Positions 34,100 to 44,500 of a DNA stretch of 64,000 nt are shown one piece after another. Location of the stretch: positions 1 to 64,000 of the forward strand of contig DASYKT010000011.1 in assembly GCA_035995185.1 (NCBI GenBank), in the 5' to 3' direction. Each line of letters opens with the position of its first letter. Position 1 is the stretch's first letter. Made by a program: the position numbers and the translations under genes. A model generated the notes under the pieces. That model did not search any database. It was given only the letters and a program-made list of their open reading frames with translations, and was not told the origin of the DNA. The stretch is from DASYKT01 sp035995185. GTDB taxonomy: Bacteria; Acidobacteriota; Blastocatellia; Pyrinomonadales; Pyrinomonadaceae.

Positions 34100-34813
34100 A
34101 TGATCCGGTATGTACTAAATATCGCCGCCGCTCTTCTCACTTTTACAGCGAGCCTGCTAATTACTTTCCAGTTTTACTCAAAACCCGTAGACAGGATCCT
34201 CATAGATCAGCCCCCGGCCACTGAGGAATCGGAATGGGTCGCGTACTTCCCGATTGCCGAAACACCGACTGAGAGCTCGGCAAAAAACGATCTGCCTAAA
34301 AAGCCTTTTTGTCACGATAAGAAGATCCTTCCTGTTTGGGACGAGTTAAAACGGGACAAGGAATTTCAAGGCCGGACCGAATTTACGGATGGTACCAGTG
34401 ATTGTGCCGGGATGTTTGAATACAAAGCGGTCGACCTGAACAAAGACGGGCAAGAGGAAATAATGCTGCGCGGCAAAACCGTTTCGTTTTGCGGCGGAGT
34501 GGGAAACTGCATGATGTGGATCTTTGAGAAAAAAAGCGGCCGGTATAGGACCCTTCTGGCGACGACGGACTATGTAGATGCCTCGGAAATGGGAAGCCAG
34601 ATCAGGAAAACCAGGACGAACGGTTACTCGGACCTTTTGCTCAAAGGCCATATCGACGCCGGCAATACGCATCACGTCTATTTCAACTTTGACGGGAAAA
34701 AATACCGCCAGGGAAAATGTCTGGTTGACGCGTATTTTCCCGGCAGCAGCCTGGAACCCGAATGGAGATTGATAGCCTGTGCAGAATTCGAGAAATACTA
34801 CTACAACCGCTGA
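34100..34813 (+). CDS. Membrane-anchored hypothetical protein
   Basis: 237 residues: an N-terminal hydrophobic span (YVLNIAAALLTFTASLLITF) as anchor or uncleaved signal, a Pro-rich linker (~35-70), then a domain with a calcium-loop-like DLNKDGQEEIMLRG (FG-GAP/VCBS style) and several Cys (CHDKK, SDCAGMF, SFCGGVGNC, GKCLV, IACAEF). The domain is probably extracytoplasmic and disulfide-bonded. Function unknown. It is in the same direction as selA, 78 bp downstream, with no apparent link. Confidence 0.75.
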   Translation: MIRYVLNIAAALLTFTASLLITFQFYSKPVDRILIDQPPATEESEWVAYFPIAETPTESSAKNDLPKKPFCHDKKILPVWDELKRDKEFQGRTEFTDGTSDCAGMFEYKAVDLNKDGQEEIMLRGKTVSFCGGVGNCMMWIFEKKSGRYRTLLATTDYVDASEMGSQIRKTRTNGYSDLLLKGHIDAGNTHHVYFNFDGKKYRQGKCLVDAYFPGSSLEPEWRLIACAEFEKYYYNR

Positions 34814-34875
34814 AATTTCTTAACTTATCTTCTTCCGCAAAAGCTATGTTAAAATATTAATTCGGGTAGAAAATC

Positions 34876-35136
34876 GTGCCTATCATTTCCACATTTTTTG
34901 GCATCGTTATCAGGATGTTCTTTGATGAGCATAACCCGCCTCATTTTCATGCCGAGTATAAGAGTGAAAAGGCGACTTTTGATTTTAGAGGTAATATATT
35001 GGTGGGAAATATAAGCTCCAGAACGGCGGTCAAGCTTATTCGTGAGTGGATCGACTTGCATCAGAGTGAGCTTGAGCAAAATTGGCAGGATATGCGGCAA
35101 GGACGAGGATTTAGTAAAATCGATCCGTTAAAATAA
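34876..35136 (+). CDS. DUF4160 protein
   Basis: 86 residues starting at a GTG. Typical DUF4160 features: MPIISTFFGIVIRMFFDEHN, PPHFHAEY (the NPPHFHA motif), then the conserved ISSRTAVKLIREWIDLHQ and LEQNWQ. The gene is followed 1-4 bp later by a DUF2442 gene; this tandem is widespread on plasmids and chromosomes and is often predicted to be toxin-antitoxin-like. No biochemical activity is established for it here. Confidence 0.88.
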   Translation: MPIISTFFGIVIRMFFDEHNPPHFHAEYKSEKATFDFRGNILVGNISSRTAVKLIREWIDLHQSELEQNWQDMRQGRGFSKIDPLK

Positions 35137-35140
35137 ATTG

Positions 35141-35404
35141 ATGAAAGAATTGGTTTTAATCACAGCAGCCAGATATGTTTCCGGTTACACGCTGGAGGTA
35201 TCTTTTAGCGACGGGATAAAAGCCGAAATTGATTTCAGCGGCTGGATAGAAAAATTCCCATTTTTTGCTCCATTAAAAGATATCGAATATTTTAAGAATT
35301 TCTCTCTCGACGGTTGGACTGTTGGTTGGGAAAACGGCGCCGATATTGCTCCCGAAACCCTTCACGAAATCGCTCTCCAGAAGCAGCAAGTGAAAGTTGC
35401 TTAA
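35141..35404 (+). CDS. DUF2442 protein
   Basis: 87 residues from the ATG at 35141 (a TTG at 35138 is in frame). Pattern: ITAARYVSGYTLEVSFSDGI, KAEIDFSGWIEK, FFAPLKDIEYFKNFSLDGWT, GADIAPETLHEIA. DUF2442 is a small alpha/beta domain that often pairs with DUF4160. The stop overlaps the convergent VWA gene by 4 bp. Confidence 0.88.
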   Translation: MKELVLITAARYVSGYTLEVSFSDGIKAEIDFSGWIEKFPFFAPLKDIEYFKNFSLDGWTVGWENGADIAPETLHEIALQKQQVKVA

Positions 35405-38400
35405 CTCGTCAATCTCCGGTAAATCTTGGGCATTCTCTCAGGCAGACTCAAAACATCATCAATAATTGTGTAGCCGACGTCGCCGTAGAGGTCTTTGAGT
35501 TCGGCTTCGCTGTCGCGGTCGATGGTGATGCAGAAGGGCGTGACGCCGGCGAGGCGCGCTTCGGTCAGGGATTCGCGGACGTCTTCGCGGGCATAGCGGG
35601 CGTCACCGTAATCGTGATCGTAGGGGCGGCCGTCGGTCAGGATGATCAGAAGCTTGGTGCGCGCTTCCTGTTTTTGCAGTTTCGCCGAGGCATGGCGGAT
35701 GGCGGCGCCCAGCCGCGTGTTGTTTTGAAAAGAAATTCCGCCGATGCGCCGTTCGATCTCTTCGCTATAGCGCTCGTCAAAATCCTTGACCATATAAAAC
35801 TTTACATTGCGGCGGCCCTCGCTGGTAAAACCGTAGATGGAATAAACGTCGCCCACGGCCTCGAGCGCTTCACTCATCAATATCAAGCCTTCTTTTTCGA
35901 TCTCGATAATGCGGCGGCCGGGGTGCGTGTACGGCTGTAAAGGATTGCGCGTGATGGTGCGCGCGGTCGATGACGATTGGTCGAGCAGCAGCGACACCGC
36001 CACATCGCGCTTACGGCGTAATCTCTTGGTATAAAGCCGGTCGGATTGCATGCCGTCGGCGCGGCGGTCGATGACGTAATCGATCACGGCGTTAAGATCG
36101 AATTCCTCACCGTCGATCTCTTTATGAATTTTGGCGAGGTTTTCCGGCTTCATCAATTGAAACTGCCGGCGGATGGATGAGATGACGCCGGCATAACGGC
36201 TGCGTGTGAGTTCGACAAAGTTGCGGTCGCCCTGCTTGATCTGTTTTTCCACCACGCGGCACCACCCCAGGCGGTGATCCATCAGATCGCGGTCCCATTC
36301 ATCGTAGGAAAATGCAAGGTCGCCGGTTTCCAGCGGCTGCTCCGGCACTTCGGAATGCGACCAGGCCTCGGCGCCGTCCAGATCGTCAGGCTCGTCTTCG
36401 TTTTCCAGATTGTTCCAGGCGTTAAACAGATCGCGCGCATCCTGCAGTTTCTTTTGCTTGTCGTCGCGTTTTATTTGCGATTCCAGCACGGATTCTTCGG
36501 AAGATTTATCTTCGTGTAACTCTTCGCCCTTTTCCTCGTTTTCGCTTGACTGCTGTTTTTCTTCCTGCGCGATGTTTTGAAACATCGTATAGATACGGCC
36601 GGTCGCCATCAGTGTGTCGGCGACGGTCGCGGCCGGTTTGGCAAGGTAATCGAAAACGACAGATTCCAGTTCGCCGACGATCTGCGCGTAAAACTGCCGC
36701 GCGTCATCGAGCGCGCCGCCGCATAATGTTATTTGAAACAGCAATTCAAACGGGACTTGATGAATGGGGAGATCAAAGATCATCGGGCGTTTTTCACGAA
36801 CGTTGGCGGCCATCAGGTCAAGGTCGCGTACCAGCCCGCGATACGTTCCACGCAAGCGCCGATCGATCCGGCCGTTTTCCAGCGTGCCAAAAATTTTGCG
36901 CGCCAAGCCCGGTTCGGGGAATACCTGCAGTACCGAGCGGTAATCGGAATCTTTTGGCAGCGAACGTTTCTTTATCTCGCCGGCGGCTTCCTCGAGCGAG
37001 AGCATTTTCTCTTCCTGCCCGAGGTCGTGAAGATACCCATCGAGCGAAAAAGCATCGAGCGCTTCGCGGCCCTCTTCATAAACAAAGGAAAGCTCGGAAA
37101 AAGCGGCTTTTAATCCGGCGCTGTCCTTTTCATAGGTGCCGAATTCGATCTGCCCGGCGGCGTGCGCGGCCAACACTTTGTAGAGCCGAAAATCCAGCTC
37201 GTCATCGTTAAATTCAGCGACCAGCGAAGGCAGATAGATCATTCGCCCGTCGCTAAGGCGCGATTCCTGCGGCACGGCGGCGAGCGGCGCGATCTCGACC
37301 TCGCGCCCGGTCAGCGCTTCGATATAAAGGCGCAGAGTGGTCTGCACTTTTTCCAGCGGCAGGCCTTCGCGCCCCTCGTGCAAAAGGTCATGGCTGTGGC
37401 GCGTCTCGAGCGCAAAATAGCTGCGCTGGGCTTTATTATTGTTAAATTGCGAACTTTTACTTAAACCCGCTTTGACCCAATCTTCAAATTGCAGCAGCGA
37501 AACCTGTCTCAGCGCGCCGGCGCTCGAGCGAAAACAGGCGAGTGCGCTTTCGGCATCGGTTTCGGCGATCTCTCCGGTCAGCGCTAAAACGCGGTTTGAG
37601 ATATGAACGGCGTCTTCGTGTTTTTTATGGGCGACCATTTGGCGAAAGAAATTCGGGCCGCTGCGAATGAAGGAAACCAGCACGGCGTTTCCGTGTTTGG
37701 CGATTATGTGCAGCACTTCGCACCAGGCGGGAAAAACTTCACCGGCCACGCGAAATATCTCACCACCGGCGGAAATAAAATTGAGCGTCACGCTGCCGCC
37801 ATAAAGCAAAAATTCTTCGGCGGTGTTTAGTAGCCGGATGGCCTGTTTAGCGTCGAGGCCTTTTAACGCCTCCGGCAGCAGCGTCCATAGATCGGAGGTC
37901 ATTCCGCCTGTTCGTGCGGCAAATTGCGAGGCCAGATCTATCGCGGCAACAGCGGTCTTCTTATCTTCGAATCGCTTTAACGCCACCGCCACCGCCGGGG
38001 TTGCGGCGAGAAAATCCGCGCTGTGTTTGGCGGAGCGCTGCGCCACTTCTACACCGACCTTTAAAATGCCGGTGAATAGCTCGTCGTCATTTACCTGCTC
38101 TGCCAGCAGCGGTATTTTTTTGAAGGTGTCCAGCGCGACCGAGGTCGAAAGCACCAGCTGGCGCAGGCAGATCTGAAAAGCGAGGGAACGCGCGGCCGCC
38201 GGCACCAATCCGTAATATTCCACACCGTCGGCAAAAAACTTTGTTCCCAGATCGGCATTTCCCATCGCGAGCTTTCGCCCGATCTCTGCCCAACTTCTTA
38301 TTTCATCGGCGCTTAAGACCTTGGCGGCGTTCGGCATGGCCTGCAGGAATTCCTTGCTCACGCGCAGGCTGACCCCGGCGAGCGCCGCGCTTATTTCCAA

Positions 38401-38454
38401 TGCCGCCCGTGATTTTTCCGCCGGAAGTTTTCTCAGATCGCCCGTTAAACTCAT
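35401..38454 (-). CDS. NorD/CbbO-like VWA-domain protein
   Basis: 1017 residues. The C-terminal VWA domain (~820-1015) has a MIDAS site: DQSSST in VSLLLDQSSSTARTIT, the Thr region and ILTDGRPYDHDYGDARYARED. The order and the FYMVKDFDERYSEEIERRIG stretch match NorD/CbbO, co-factors of MoxR-type AAA+ ATPases that activate metalloenzymes. The N-terminal ~450 residues are long helical repeats (LPAEKSRAALEISAALAGVS...), and ~640-720 is an acidic linker (EEKQQSSENEEKGEELHED). No NorQ/CbbQ ATPase or nitric-oxide reductase is nearby, so its partner is unknown. Confidence 0.88.
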   Translation of the reverse strand: MSLTGDLRKLPAEKSRAALEISAALAGVSLRVSKEFLQAMPNAAKVLSADEIRSWAEIGRKLAMGNADLGTKFFADGVEYYGLVPAAARSLAFQICLRQLVLSTSVALDTFKKIPLLAEQVNDDELFTGILKVGVEVAQRSAKHSADFLAATPAVAVALKRFEDKKTAVAAIDLASQFAARTGGMTSDLWTLLPEALKGLDAKQAIRLLNTAEEFLLYGGSVTLNFISAGGEIFRVAGEVFPAWCEVLHIIAKHGNAVLVSFIRSGPNFFRQMVAHKKHEDAVHISNRVLALTGEIAETDAESALACFRSSAGALRQVSLLQFEDWVKAGLSKSSQFNNNKAQRSYFALETRHSHDLLHEGREGLPLEKVQTTLRLYIEALTGREVEIAPLAAVPQESRLSDGRMIYLPSLVAEFNDDELDFRLYKVLAAHAAGQIEFGTYEKDSAGLKAAFSELSFVYEEGREALDAFSLDGYLHDLGQEEKMLSLEEAAGEIKKRSLPKDSDYRSVLQVFPEPGLARKIFGTLENGRIDRRLRGTYRGLVRDLDLMAANVREKRPMIFDLPIHQVPFELLFQITLCGGALDDARQFYAQIVGELESVVFDYLAKPAATVADTLMATGRIYTMFQNIAQEEKQQSSENEEKGEELHEDKSSEESVLESQIKRDDKQKKLQDARDLFNAWNNLENEDEPDDLDGAEAWSHSEVPEQPLETGDLAFSYDEWDRDLMDHRLGWCRVVEKQIKQGDRNFVELTRSRYAGVISSIRRQFQLMKPENLAKIHKEIDGEEFDLNAVIDYVIDRRADGMQSDRLYTKRLRRKRDVAVSLLLDQSSSTARTITRNPLQPYTHPGRRIIEIEKEGLILMSEALEAVGDVYSIYGFTSEGRRNVKFYMVKDFDERYSEEIERRIGGISFQNNTRLGAAIRHASAKLQKQEARTKLLIILTDGRPYDHDYGDARYAREDVRESLTEARLAGVTPFCITIDRDSEAELKDLYGDVGYTIIDDVLSLPERMPKIYRRLTS

Positions 38455-38567
38455 TTGTTTAAGATTAAGAGAATCGTAAGGAAATAGGAAATGAGAAAGG
38501 GAGGAAATAGAAATAAGCGGCGGAGTATTTTAACGTTTTTTTATATAAATTCGCAGAGAAATTTTTA

Positions 38568-38705
38568 ATAAATTGCCACTAGCTTTAGCTAGTGGTTATG
38601 AGAGAAGCAATCCTTGATCGGCTTTAGCCGAAAGCACCGGTTGGGCTAAAGCCCGCTTTCTTTTTTCCACTTTTTTACCCACTAGCTAAAGCTAGTGGCA
38701 ATTTA
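38568..38705. repeat. REP/BIME-like element, family A, copy 2
   Basis: Same 26-bp terminal inverted repeats and inner CGGCTTTAGCCG and GGGCTAAAGCCC hairpins as 4822-4956. It sits 130 bp upstream of the CHRD/FG-GAP gene. Copy 3 lies just after that gene, so the gene is bracketed by direct copies. Between the element and the gene I see no other feature. Confidence 0.88.
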
Positions 38706-38834
38706 ACAGGAAATAAAGAAAAGAATTCATCGTAAATGTCTTTTCTGTTCGCTTCCATACACTGTCTTTTTGAGGGGGTTATCCGTGAAAACCGTAAATA
38801 AATCTTCCGGATAATAATTTAAGAAAGGCAAGTT

Positions 38835-41195
38835 ATGAAACGGAAATCAATTTTTAAGAACAGAGGGTACGCGGCGGTGGCATTGACGCTTTTTGCCGCG
38901 ATGTTATGGAGTATGCTTCCGGCGTCTTTTTCCGCGAGCGTCGGGGCGCAAAAAAGAATGTTGGAAAGCGGCGGCGGCGATCCGCTGGTTACATTGCAGG
39001 CTCAGTTGGGTAGCTCGACCAGCGCCGCTAACGGCAAGGCAAAATATAGAGTCTATTCAGACGGAAACCGAAAACTCGAAGTCGAAGTGGAAGATGTTCC
39101 GCTGGCGGCGGGCACGGTTTTGACCGTGTTTGTCGACGGCGCCACTTTTGGGAATATCACTCTCAGCTCGCTGCATGCGGGAGAGATCGAACATGAAACC
39201 GAAGACGGCCAGGCGGTGCCGCAGGTTACGGCCAGCTCGACGGTCGTGATAAAAAACGGCGCGGACACGGTCGTCCAGGGTTCTTTTAACGGCGCACCTC
39301 CGCCGCCCCCGCCGGCCGGATCGGGCCAGTTTGCCGCTTTGACGGGGCCCGCCATCGGCGGGATAGCCCCGCACGGCTCGGCTGAATTTTCAAACATCGG
39401 CGGCGAGCGCGAACTCGAAGTCGAGGCCGAAGATGTGAACCTGGCGGTCGGTACGGTATTGAGCGTAGAGATAAACGGCGCGGCCGTCGGGCAGATGACG
39501 CTCAATGCAGTGCTCAAAGCAGAAATACGTTTAAATTCCGATGAAGGCGACACGGTTCCCGTGATCGCGGCCGGCGATACGGTAACGGTAAAGAACGGCG
39601 CGGCCACAATTCTTTCCGGCGTCTTTGGGTCGGCCCCGCCGCCGCCACCGGCCCCCACGACGGCTTTTGCCGCCAACATGACCGGCCCGGCCATTAACGG
39701 TGTGGCGCCGATCGGCGTAGCTTCTTTCCTGGCCAGAAACGGCAATAACAGATTGAAATTCAACATCAGGGTGAATCTCCCCACCGGGACACAGGTCGGC
39801 GCTTTCATCAATAACACGCGGGTTGGCACGATCACGCTGCGGCCCGAAGGCGAAGGCGAGCTCGAACTGGAATCGGAGAACGGCCAAACCGTTCCCGTGA
39901 TCGCCGCCGGCGACACGGCTTCGATCAGAGATGGCAACACAACGGTTCTTTCAGGGACCTTCCAGACGGTGGTCGCGCCTCCGCCGGCAAACAACCAGGT
40001 GCGCTCGTTTGAAGGCAATCTAAGCGGCGCCCAGGTCGTCCCGGCTGTCACCACCAGCGGACGCGGCGAGGTCAAGATCAAACTTAACAGCGCCGAAACG
40101 CAGATCGAAGTCAAAGTTGAATTCAAAAACCTGTCGAGCTCGCAGACGAGCGCCAGCATCAACGGCCCGGCGACGAGCACCACCAATGGCCCGGTGATCT
40201 TTAACCTGGGCGTGACCGGCGGAACACAGGGGAAAATTGAAAGAACTTTTAATGTAACTTCCGAGCAGATCCAGCAGCTGCGCACGGGCAGTTGGTATGT
40301 GACGGTCGGTTCGACCGCGCACCCGGACGGCGAACTGCGCGCGCAGTTCAGAAGCCACGGTCATCATGCCGACGTAGATGGCGACGGGGTCGAAGATCTT
40401 TCGCTCTTCCGCCCGTCGAATGGCGGCTGGTATTCGGTTAGCAGCAGCACGAACACGATCGGCGTGCAGATATTCGGCGGCGCGGTCGATACGCCTGTCT
40501 CCGGCGACTTTGACGGCGACGGCAAAACCGACATCGCGGTCTATCATCCGGACGCGGCCTCGGGCCTTGGCATCTGGTACATCAACCGCAGTTTTGACGG
40601 CGGATTTACCATCCAGCAATTCGGCCTGGCAGGCGACATTCCGCTGCGCGGCGATTTTGACGGCGACGGCAGAAACGATATCGCGGTATTTCGCCCGTCA
40701 AACGGCGTCTGGTTCATCCAGCGGAGTTCGGGCGGTTTTACCGGCGGGCAATTCGGCATGAGCGGTGACAAACCGGTCGCGTCCGATTTCGACGGCGACG
40801 GCAAAACCGACATCGCGCTCTTCCGTCCTTCGAACGGAACGTGGTACTGGATGAGAAGCTCCGACAACCAGTTCGGCATCGTCAATTTCGGTTTGAACGG
40901 CGACATTCCGCTGGCGGCCGATCGTGACGGCGACGGTATCTCGGACATCGCGGTGTTTCGCCCCTCGAATGGCGGCTGGTACTGGATCAACAGTTCCAAC
41001 AGCCAGGTCGGCGGTGTGGTATTCGGACAGAACGGCGACGTTCCGGTGTCCGGCGATTTCGACGGCGACCAGAAGACAGACGTAGCGGTGTTCAGGCCTG
41101 ACAACGGCGCCTGGTACATCTATCGCAGCCTGGACGGTATGGTTGACATCAGATCGTTTGGCCTGAACGGAGACATTCCTGCGCTTGCTCAATAG
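38835..41195 (+). CDS. Exported CHRD and FG-GAP (VCBS) repeat protein
   Basis: 786 residues, signal peptide (KNRGYAAVALTLFAAMLWSM, cleaved near SVGA). Three ~110-residue repeats at ~50-380, each with GxV..VxxxG and a VxIKNG/TVVLSG-type strand (TVVIKNGADTVVQGSF; TVTVKNGAATILSGVF; TASIRDGNTTVLSGTF), separated by Pro-rich linkers. A CHRD domain follows (~395-505, SFEGNLSGAQVVPAV ... GELRAQF). The C-terminus (~510-786) has six to seven FG-GAP-type repeats, each with calcium-binding DFDGDGKTDIAVFRPSNG and a W-Y pair. Surface or secreted adhesin-like protein. Spans between two family A repeats. Confidence 0.9.
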   Translation: MKRKSIFKNRGYAAVALTLFAAMLWSMLPASFSASVGAQKRMLESGGGDPLVTLQAQLGSSTSAANGKAKYRVYSDGNRKLEVEVEDVPLAAGTVLTVFVDGATFGNITLSSLHAGEIEHETEDGQAVPQVTASSTVVIKNGADTVVQGSFNGAPPPPPPAGSGQFAALTGPAIGGIAPHGSAEFSNIGGERELEVEAEDVNLAVGTVLSVEINGAAVGQMTLNAVLKAEIRLNSDEGDTVPVIAAGDTVTVKNGAATILSGVFGSAPPPPPAPTTAFAANMTGPAINGVAPIGVASFLARNGNNRLKFNIRVNLPTGTQVGAFINNTRVGTITLRPEGEGELELESENGQTVPVIAAGDTASIRDGNTTVLSGTFQTVVAPPPANNQVRSFEGNLSGAQVVPAVTTSGRGEVKIKLNSAETQIEVKVEFKNLSSSQTSASINGPATSTTNGPVIFNLGVTGGTQGKIERTFNVTSEQIQQLRTGSWYVTVGSTAHPDGELRAQFRSHGHHADVDGDGVEDLSLFRPSNGGWYSVSSSTNTIGVQIFGGAVDTPVSGDFDGDGKTDIAVYHPDAASGLGIWYINRSFDGGFTIQQFGLAGDIPLRGDFDGDGRNDIAVFRPSNGVWFIQRSSGGFTGGQFGMSGDKPVASDFDGDGKTDIALFRPSNGTWYWMRSSDNQFGIVNFGLNGDIPLAADRDGDGISDIAVFRPSNGGWYWINSSNSQVGGVVFGQNGDVPVSGDFDGDQKTDVAVFRPDNGAWYIYRSLDGMVDIRSFGLNGDIPALAQ

Positions 41196-41225
41196 GGCTG
41201 AAAAAGGTGTGCGTAGGAATAAAGA

Positions 41226-41262
41226 AAGAGGCTGCTTTTGCGAAAAGGCGGCCTCTTTTTTA
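41226..41262 (+). terminator. Rho-independent terminator after the CHRD gene
   Basis: AAAGAGGCTGCTTTT-gcga-AAAGGCGGCCTCTTTTTT: imperfect long stem with a T6 tail, 31 bases after the stop. Confidence 0.85.
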
Positions 41263-41291
41263 CGTTTGAATAGTGCTTTTCAAAGCGGTAA

Positions 41292-41425
41292 TTAAATTGC
41301 CACTAGCTTTAGCTAGTGGCAACCGGTCGTTAATTCCAGATCGGCTTTAGCCTAATTTCACTTGGGCTAAAGCCCTATTCCAAATCAATTTTTTTATCCA
41401 CTAGCTAAAGCTAGTGGCAATTTAA
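41292..41425. repeat. REP/BIME-like element, family A, copy 3
   Basis: Same layout and orientation as copies 1 and 2, with an intact left CCACTAGCTTTAGCTAGTGG and right CCACTAGCTAAAGCTAGTGG. The left inner hairpin is altered (CGGCTTTAGCCT instead of CGGCTTTAGCCG). Confidence 0.88.
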
Positions 41426-41553
41426 ACGCGGCGCGTCAGAAGCACGTCCCTACGGGACTCAAAACACCCGTGCTCCATAAACATTTTCCTCCTATTCCCG
41501 TATAATCAACGTTCTAAGAAATATCCGGACATTCATTGTAAAAAAGGAAAAAT

Positions 41554-44500
41554 ATGACGCTGACAAGAGTTGTGCTAACGGCTTTATTGGTATCGATTTG
41601 CGCGGTTGCGGGAGCTGCGGCGCCCTATATGACAGAGCCTTCGCTATCGCCCGACCGAACGGAGATAGCGTTTGTTTCGGGCGGCGATATCTGGTCGGTC
41701 CCGGCGGCGGGCGGCACGGCGCGGCTGCTGGTTTCACATCCGGCGACTGAATCGCGCCCGTTTTTTTCGCCTGACGGAAAGCGGCTGGCTTTTACTTCAA
41801 ACCGCACGGGCGCCGGCGACATCTATATTCTCAATTTAGACAGCGGCGAACTGCGGCGGCTCACCTTTGACGACAGCCTTGATCAGCTTGAAGCTTGGTC
41901 GCGCGACGGCAGCTGGATATATTTTTCCTCGACCAGCAAAGACATCTCCGGGATGAACGACATCTTTCGCGTTTCCGCCGGGGGCGGAACACCGATGCAG
42001 GTCAGCTCCGACCGCTATACCAATGAATTCGGCGCCACTCCGCTGGCCGACGGTTCGCTGGTGTTTGCGGCGCGCGGCCTTTCTTCCGGGCAATGGTGGC
42101 GCAAGGGCAGAAGCCATATCGATGAGACCGAGCTCTGGTTAAAAACGGGAGACCGGTACGAAGAGTTGACGCCGCGCGGCGCAAAACAGATGTGGCCGAT
42201 GGCCAGCGCGGACGGCTCGCGAGTGTTTTTTATGTCAGACCGCAGCGGCGCGCAGAACATTTGGGCTCTTTCAGTAGGTGGCGCGAAGGGCCTGGCCAGG
42301 CAACTCACTAATTTTACCGATGGGCGCGTCTTGTGGCCGAGCATTTCCTACGATGGGAAAGAGATCGTCTTCGAACGCAACTTTGCCATCTGGAAAATGA
42401 AAACCGATGGGGGAACGGCCGAGGCCGTAACGATAACTTTGCGCGGTTCCGCTTCGAGCCCGCTCAATGACCGCGTTAATCTTTCGACCCAGGTGCGCGA
42501 ACTGGCGCTTTCACCCGACGGGAAAAAAGTGGCGGTGATCTCGCGCGGGGAAGTTTTTGCCGCATCTTCCAAGGATGGCGGTGACGCCGTGCGCGTGACC
42601 AACACCATGTCGCCCGAATCTTTTGTGACCTGGTCGCCGGACAGCAAAACGCTTGTATATTCATCCGAGCGCGAAGGTTCGACCGCGCTCTACCAGTACG
42701 ATTTCTCGACCGAAACGGAAACCCGGCTCACCACTGGAAACAATATCGATGTGCTCGCCAGGTTTTCACCCGATGGAAAACTGCTGGCCTTTGTGCGCAA
42801 TGCGCGCGCGATGATGATCTATGACACGGCCACCAAACAGGAGCGCGAACTGTGCAAGTTCTTTACCGATCCCGCTCCGCTTTTAGGCAAAGACAGTTAT
42901 TCCTGGTCGCCGGACAGCAGATGGATCGCCTATCTGACCTACGCGCCGGATACGCGGTCATACACGAACGTCAGCGTGGTGCCGGCGGGCGGCGGCGCTC
43001 CGCGTGCGGTCAGTTTCCTGGCAAATTCAAACAGCGGTTCGCTTTCCTGGAGCCCGGACGGTTCATATATTTTGTTTGACACCAGCCAGCGCACCGAGGA
43101 CGGCGCGATCGCGCGCATCGATCTGAAACTGCGCACGCCAAAATTCCGCGAAGACCAATTCCGCGATCTTTTCCGGCAGGAAAATCCCAAGCAAACCCGT
43201 CCGCCGGGGCCGCCGCCGGCAACGAGCCCGACACCCGCAGCCACACCTGCTGCCACGCCGCAGCCGAGCCCATCCGCATCGCCGGCAGCCGGAGGCATTT
43301 CTGCCACGGAACCTGCAAAAAAAGAGGAAGAAAAAACCGAGATCGTTTTTGAAGATATCCGCAAACGGCTGAGCATTATCAATACCGGTGTTAATGACGG
43401 CGGACAGGTCATCAGCCCGGATGGAAAAACTTTGCTCGTGCTTGCATCGGCCGAGGGGCAGTTTAATCTTTACACCCTGTCGCTGGACGAGCTTTCAACC
43501 GACGGCTCCGCGCGGCAATTAACCTCGACCGCAGGTTTTAAAACCAACGCGCAATTTTCACCCGACAGCAAAGAGATCTATTACATCGAGAACGGCCGGA
43601 TAAATATTGTGACGCTCGATCGCCGCGAAGTGCGGCCGCTGTCACTGAACCTGGAGATGAATGTCGAATTTGCCCGCGAAAAGATGGAGGTCTTCAAGCA
43701 GGGCTGGCGTTATATGCGCGACAATTTTTACGACGACAAATATCACGGCGCGGATTGGAACGCCGTGCGCGCGACCTATGAACCGCTGATAAATGACGCC
43801 CGTAATATGGACGAAGTGCGCCGGCTGATGAATATGATGGTCGGCGAATTGAACGCTTCACACCTCGGAGTCGGCGGGCCATCCGGCTTTACCGCTGCCC
43901 CGATCGGCAAACTCGGCCTGCGTTTTGACCGCGGCGAATATGAAACGAACGGCAAACTCAAGATCACCGAGGTCATCACGCTTGGCCCGGCGGCGGTGGT
44001 AAAAGACATCAACCTGGGCGATTACCTGGTGAGCGTTGACGGCATAAACATCGACGGCAAGACCAATCTCGATGAGCAGCTGGAAAACAAGGTCGGCAAA
44101 CGTGTCGTGCTGGGCATTTCAAAAACCGGCGCGGCGGGCGATAAGCGCCAGGTGATCATAAAACCCGTTCCCACCTTTGCGGAAAAGAATTTGCTCTACC
44201 GGCAATGGGTTGAAGCTAACCGCGCTTACGTGGCCCGCATTAGCGGAGGCAAACTGGGTTATGTTCACCTGCCCGATATGGGCCAGGGATCGCTAAACCA
44301 GCTTTACATCGATCTTGATACCGAAAATCAGAATAGAGAAGGTGTGGTGATCGACGTCCGCAACAACAACGGTGGTTTTATCAACCCGTATGTGATCGAC
44401 ATTCTCTCGCGGCGCGGCTACCTGACGATGAAAGAACGCGGGTTGTGGAACGTGCCTTCGCGTTCGGCGCTCGGGCAGCGGGCGCTTGAGCGGCCGACGG

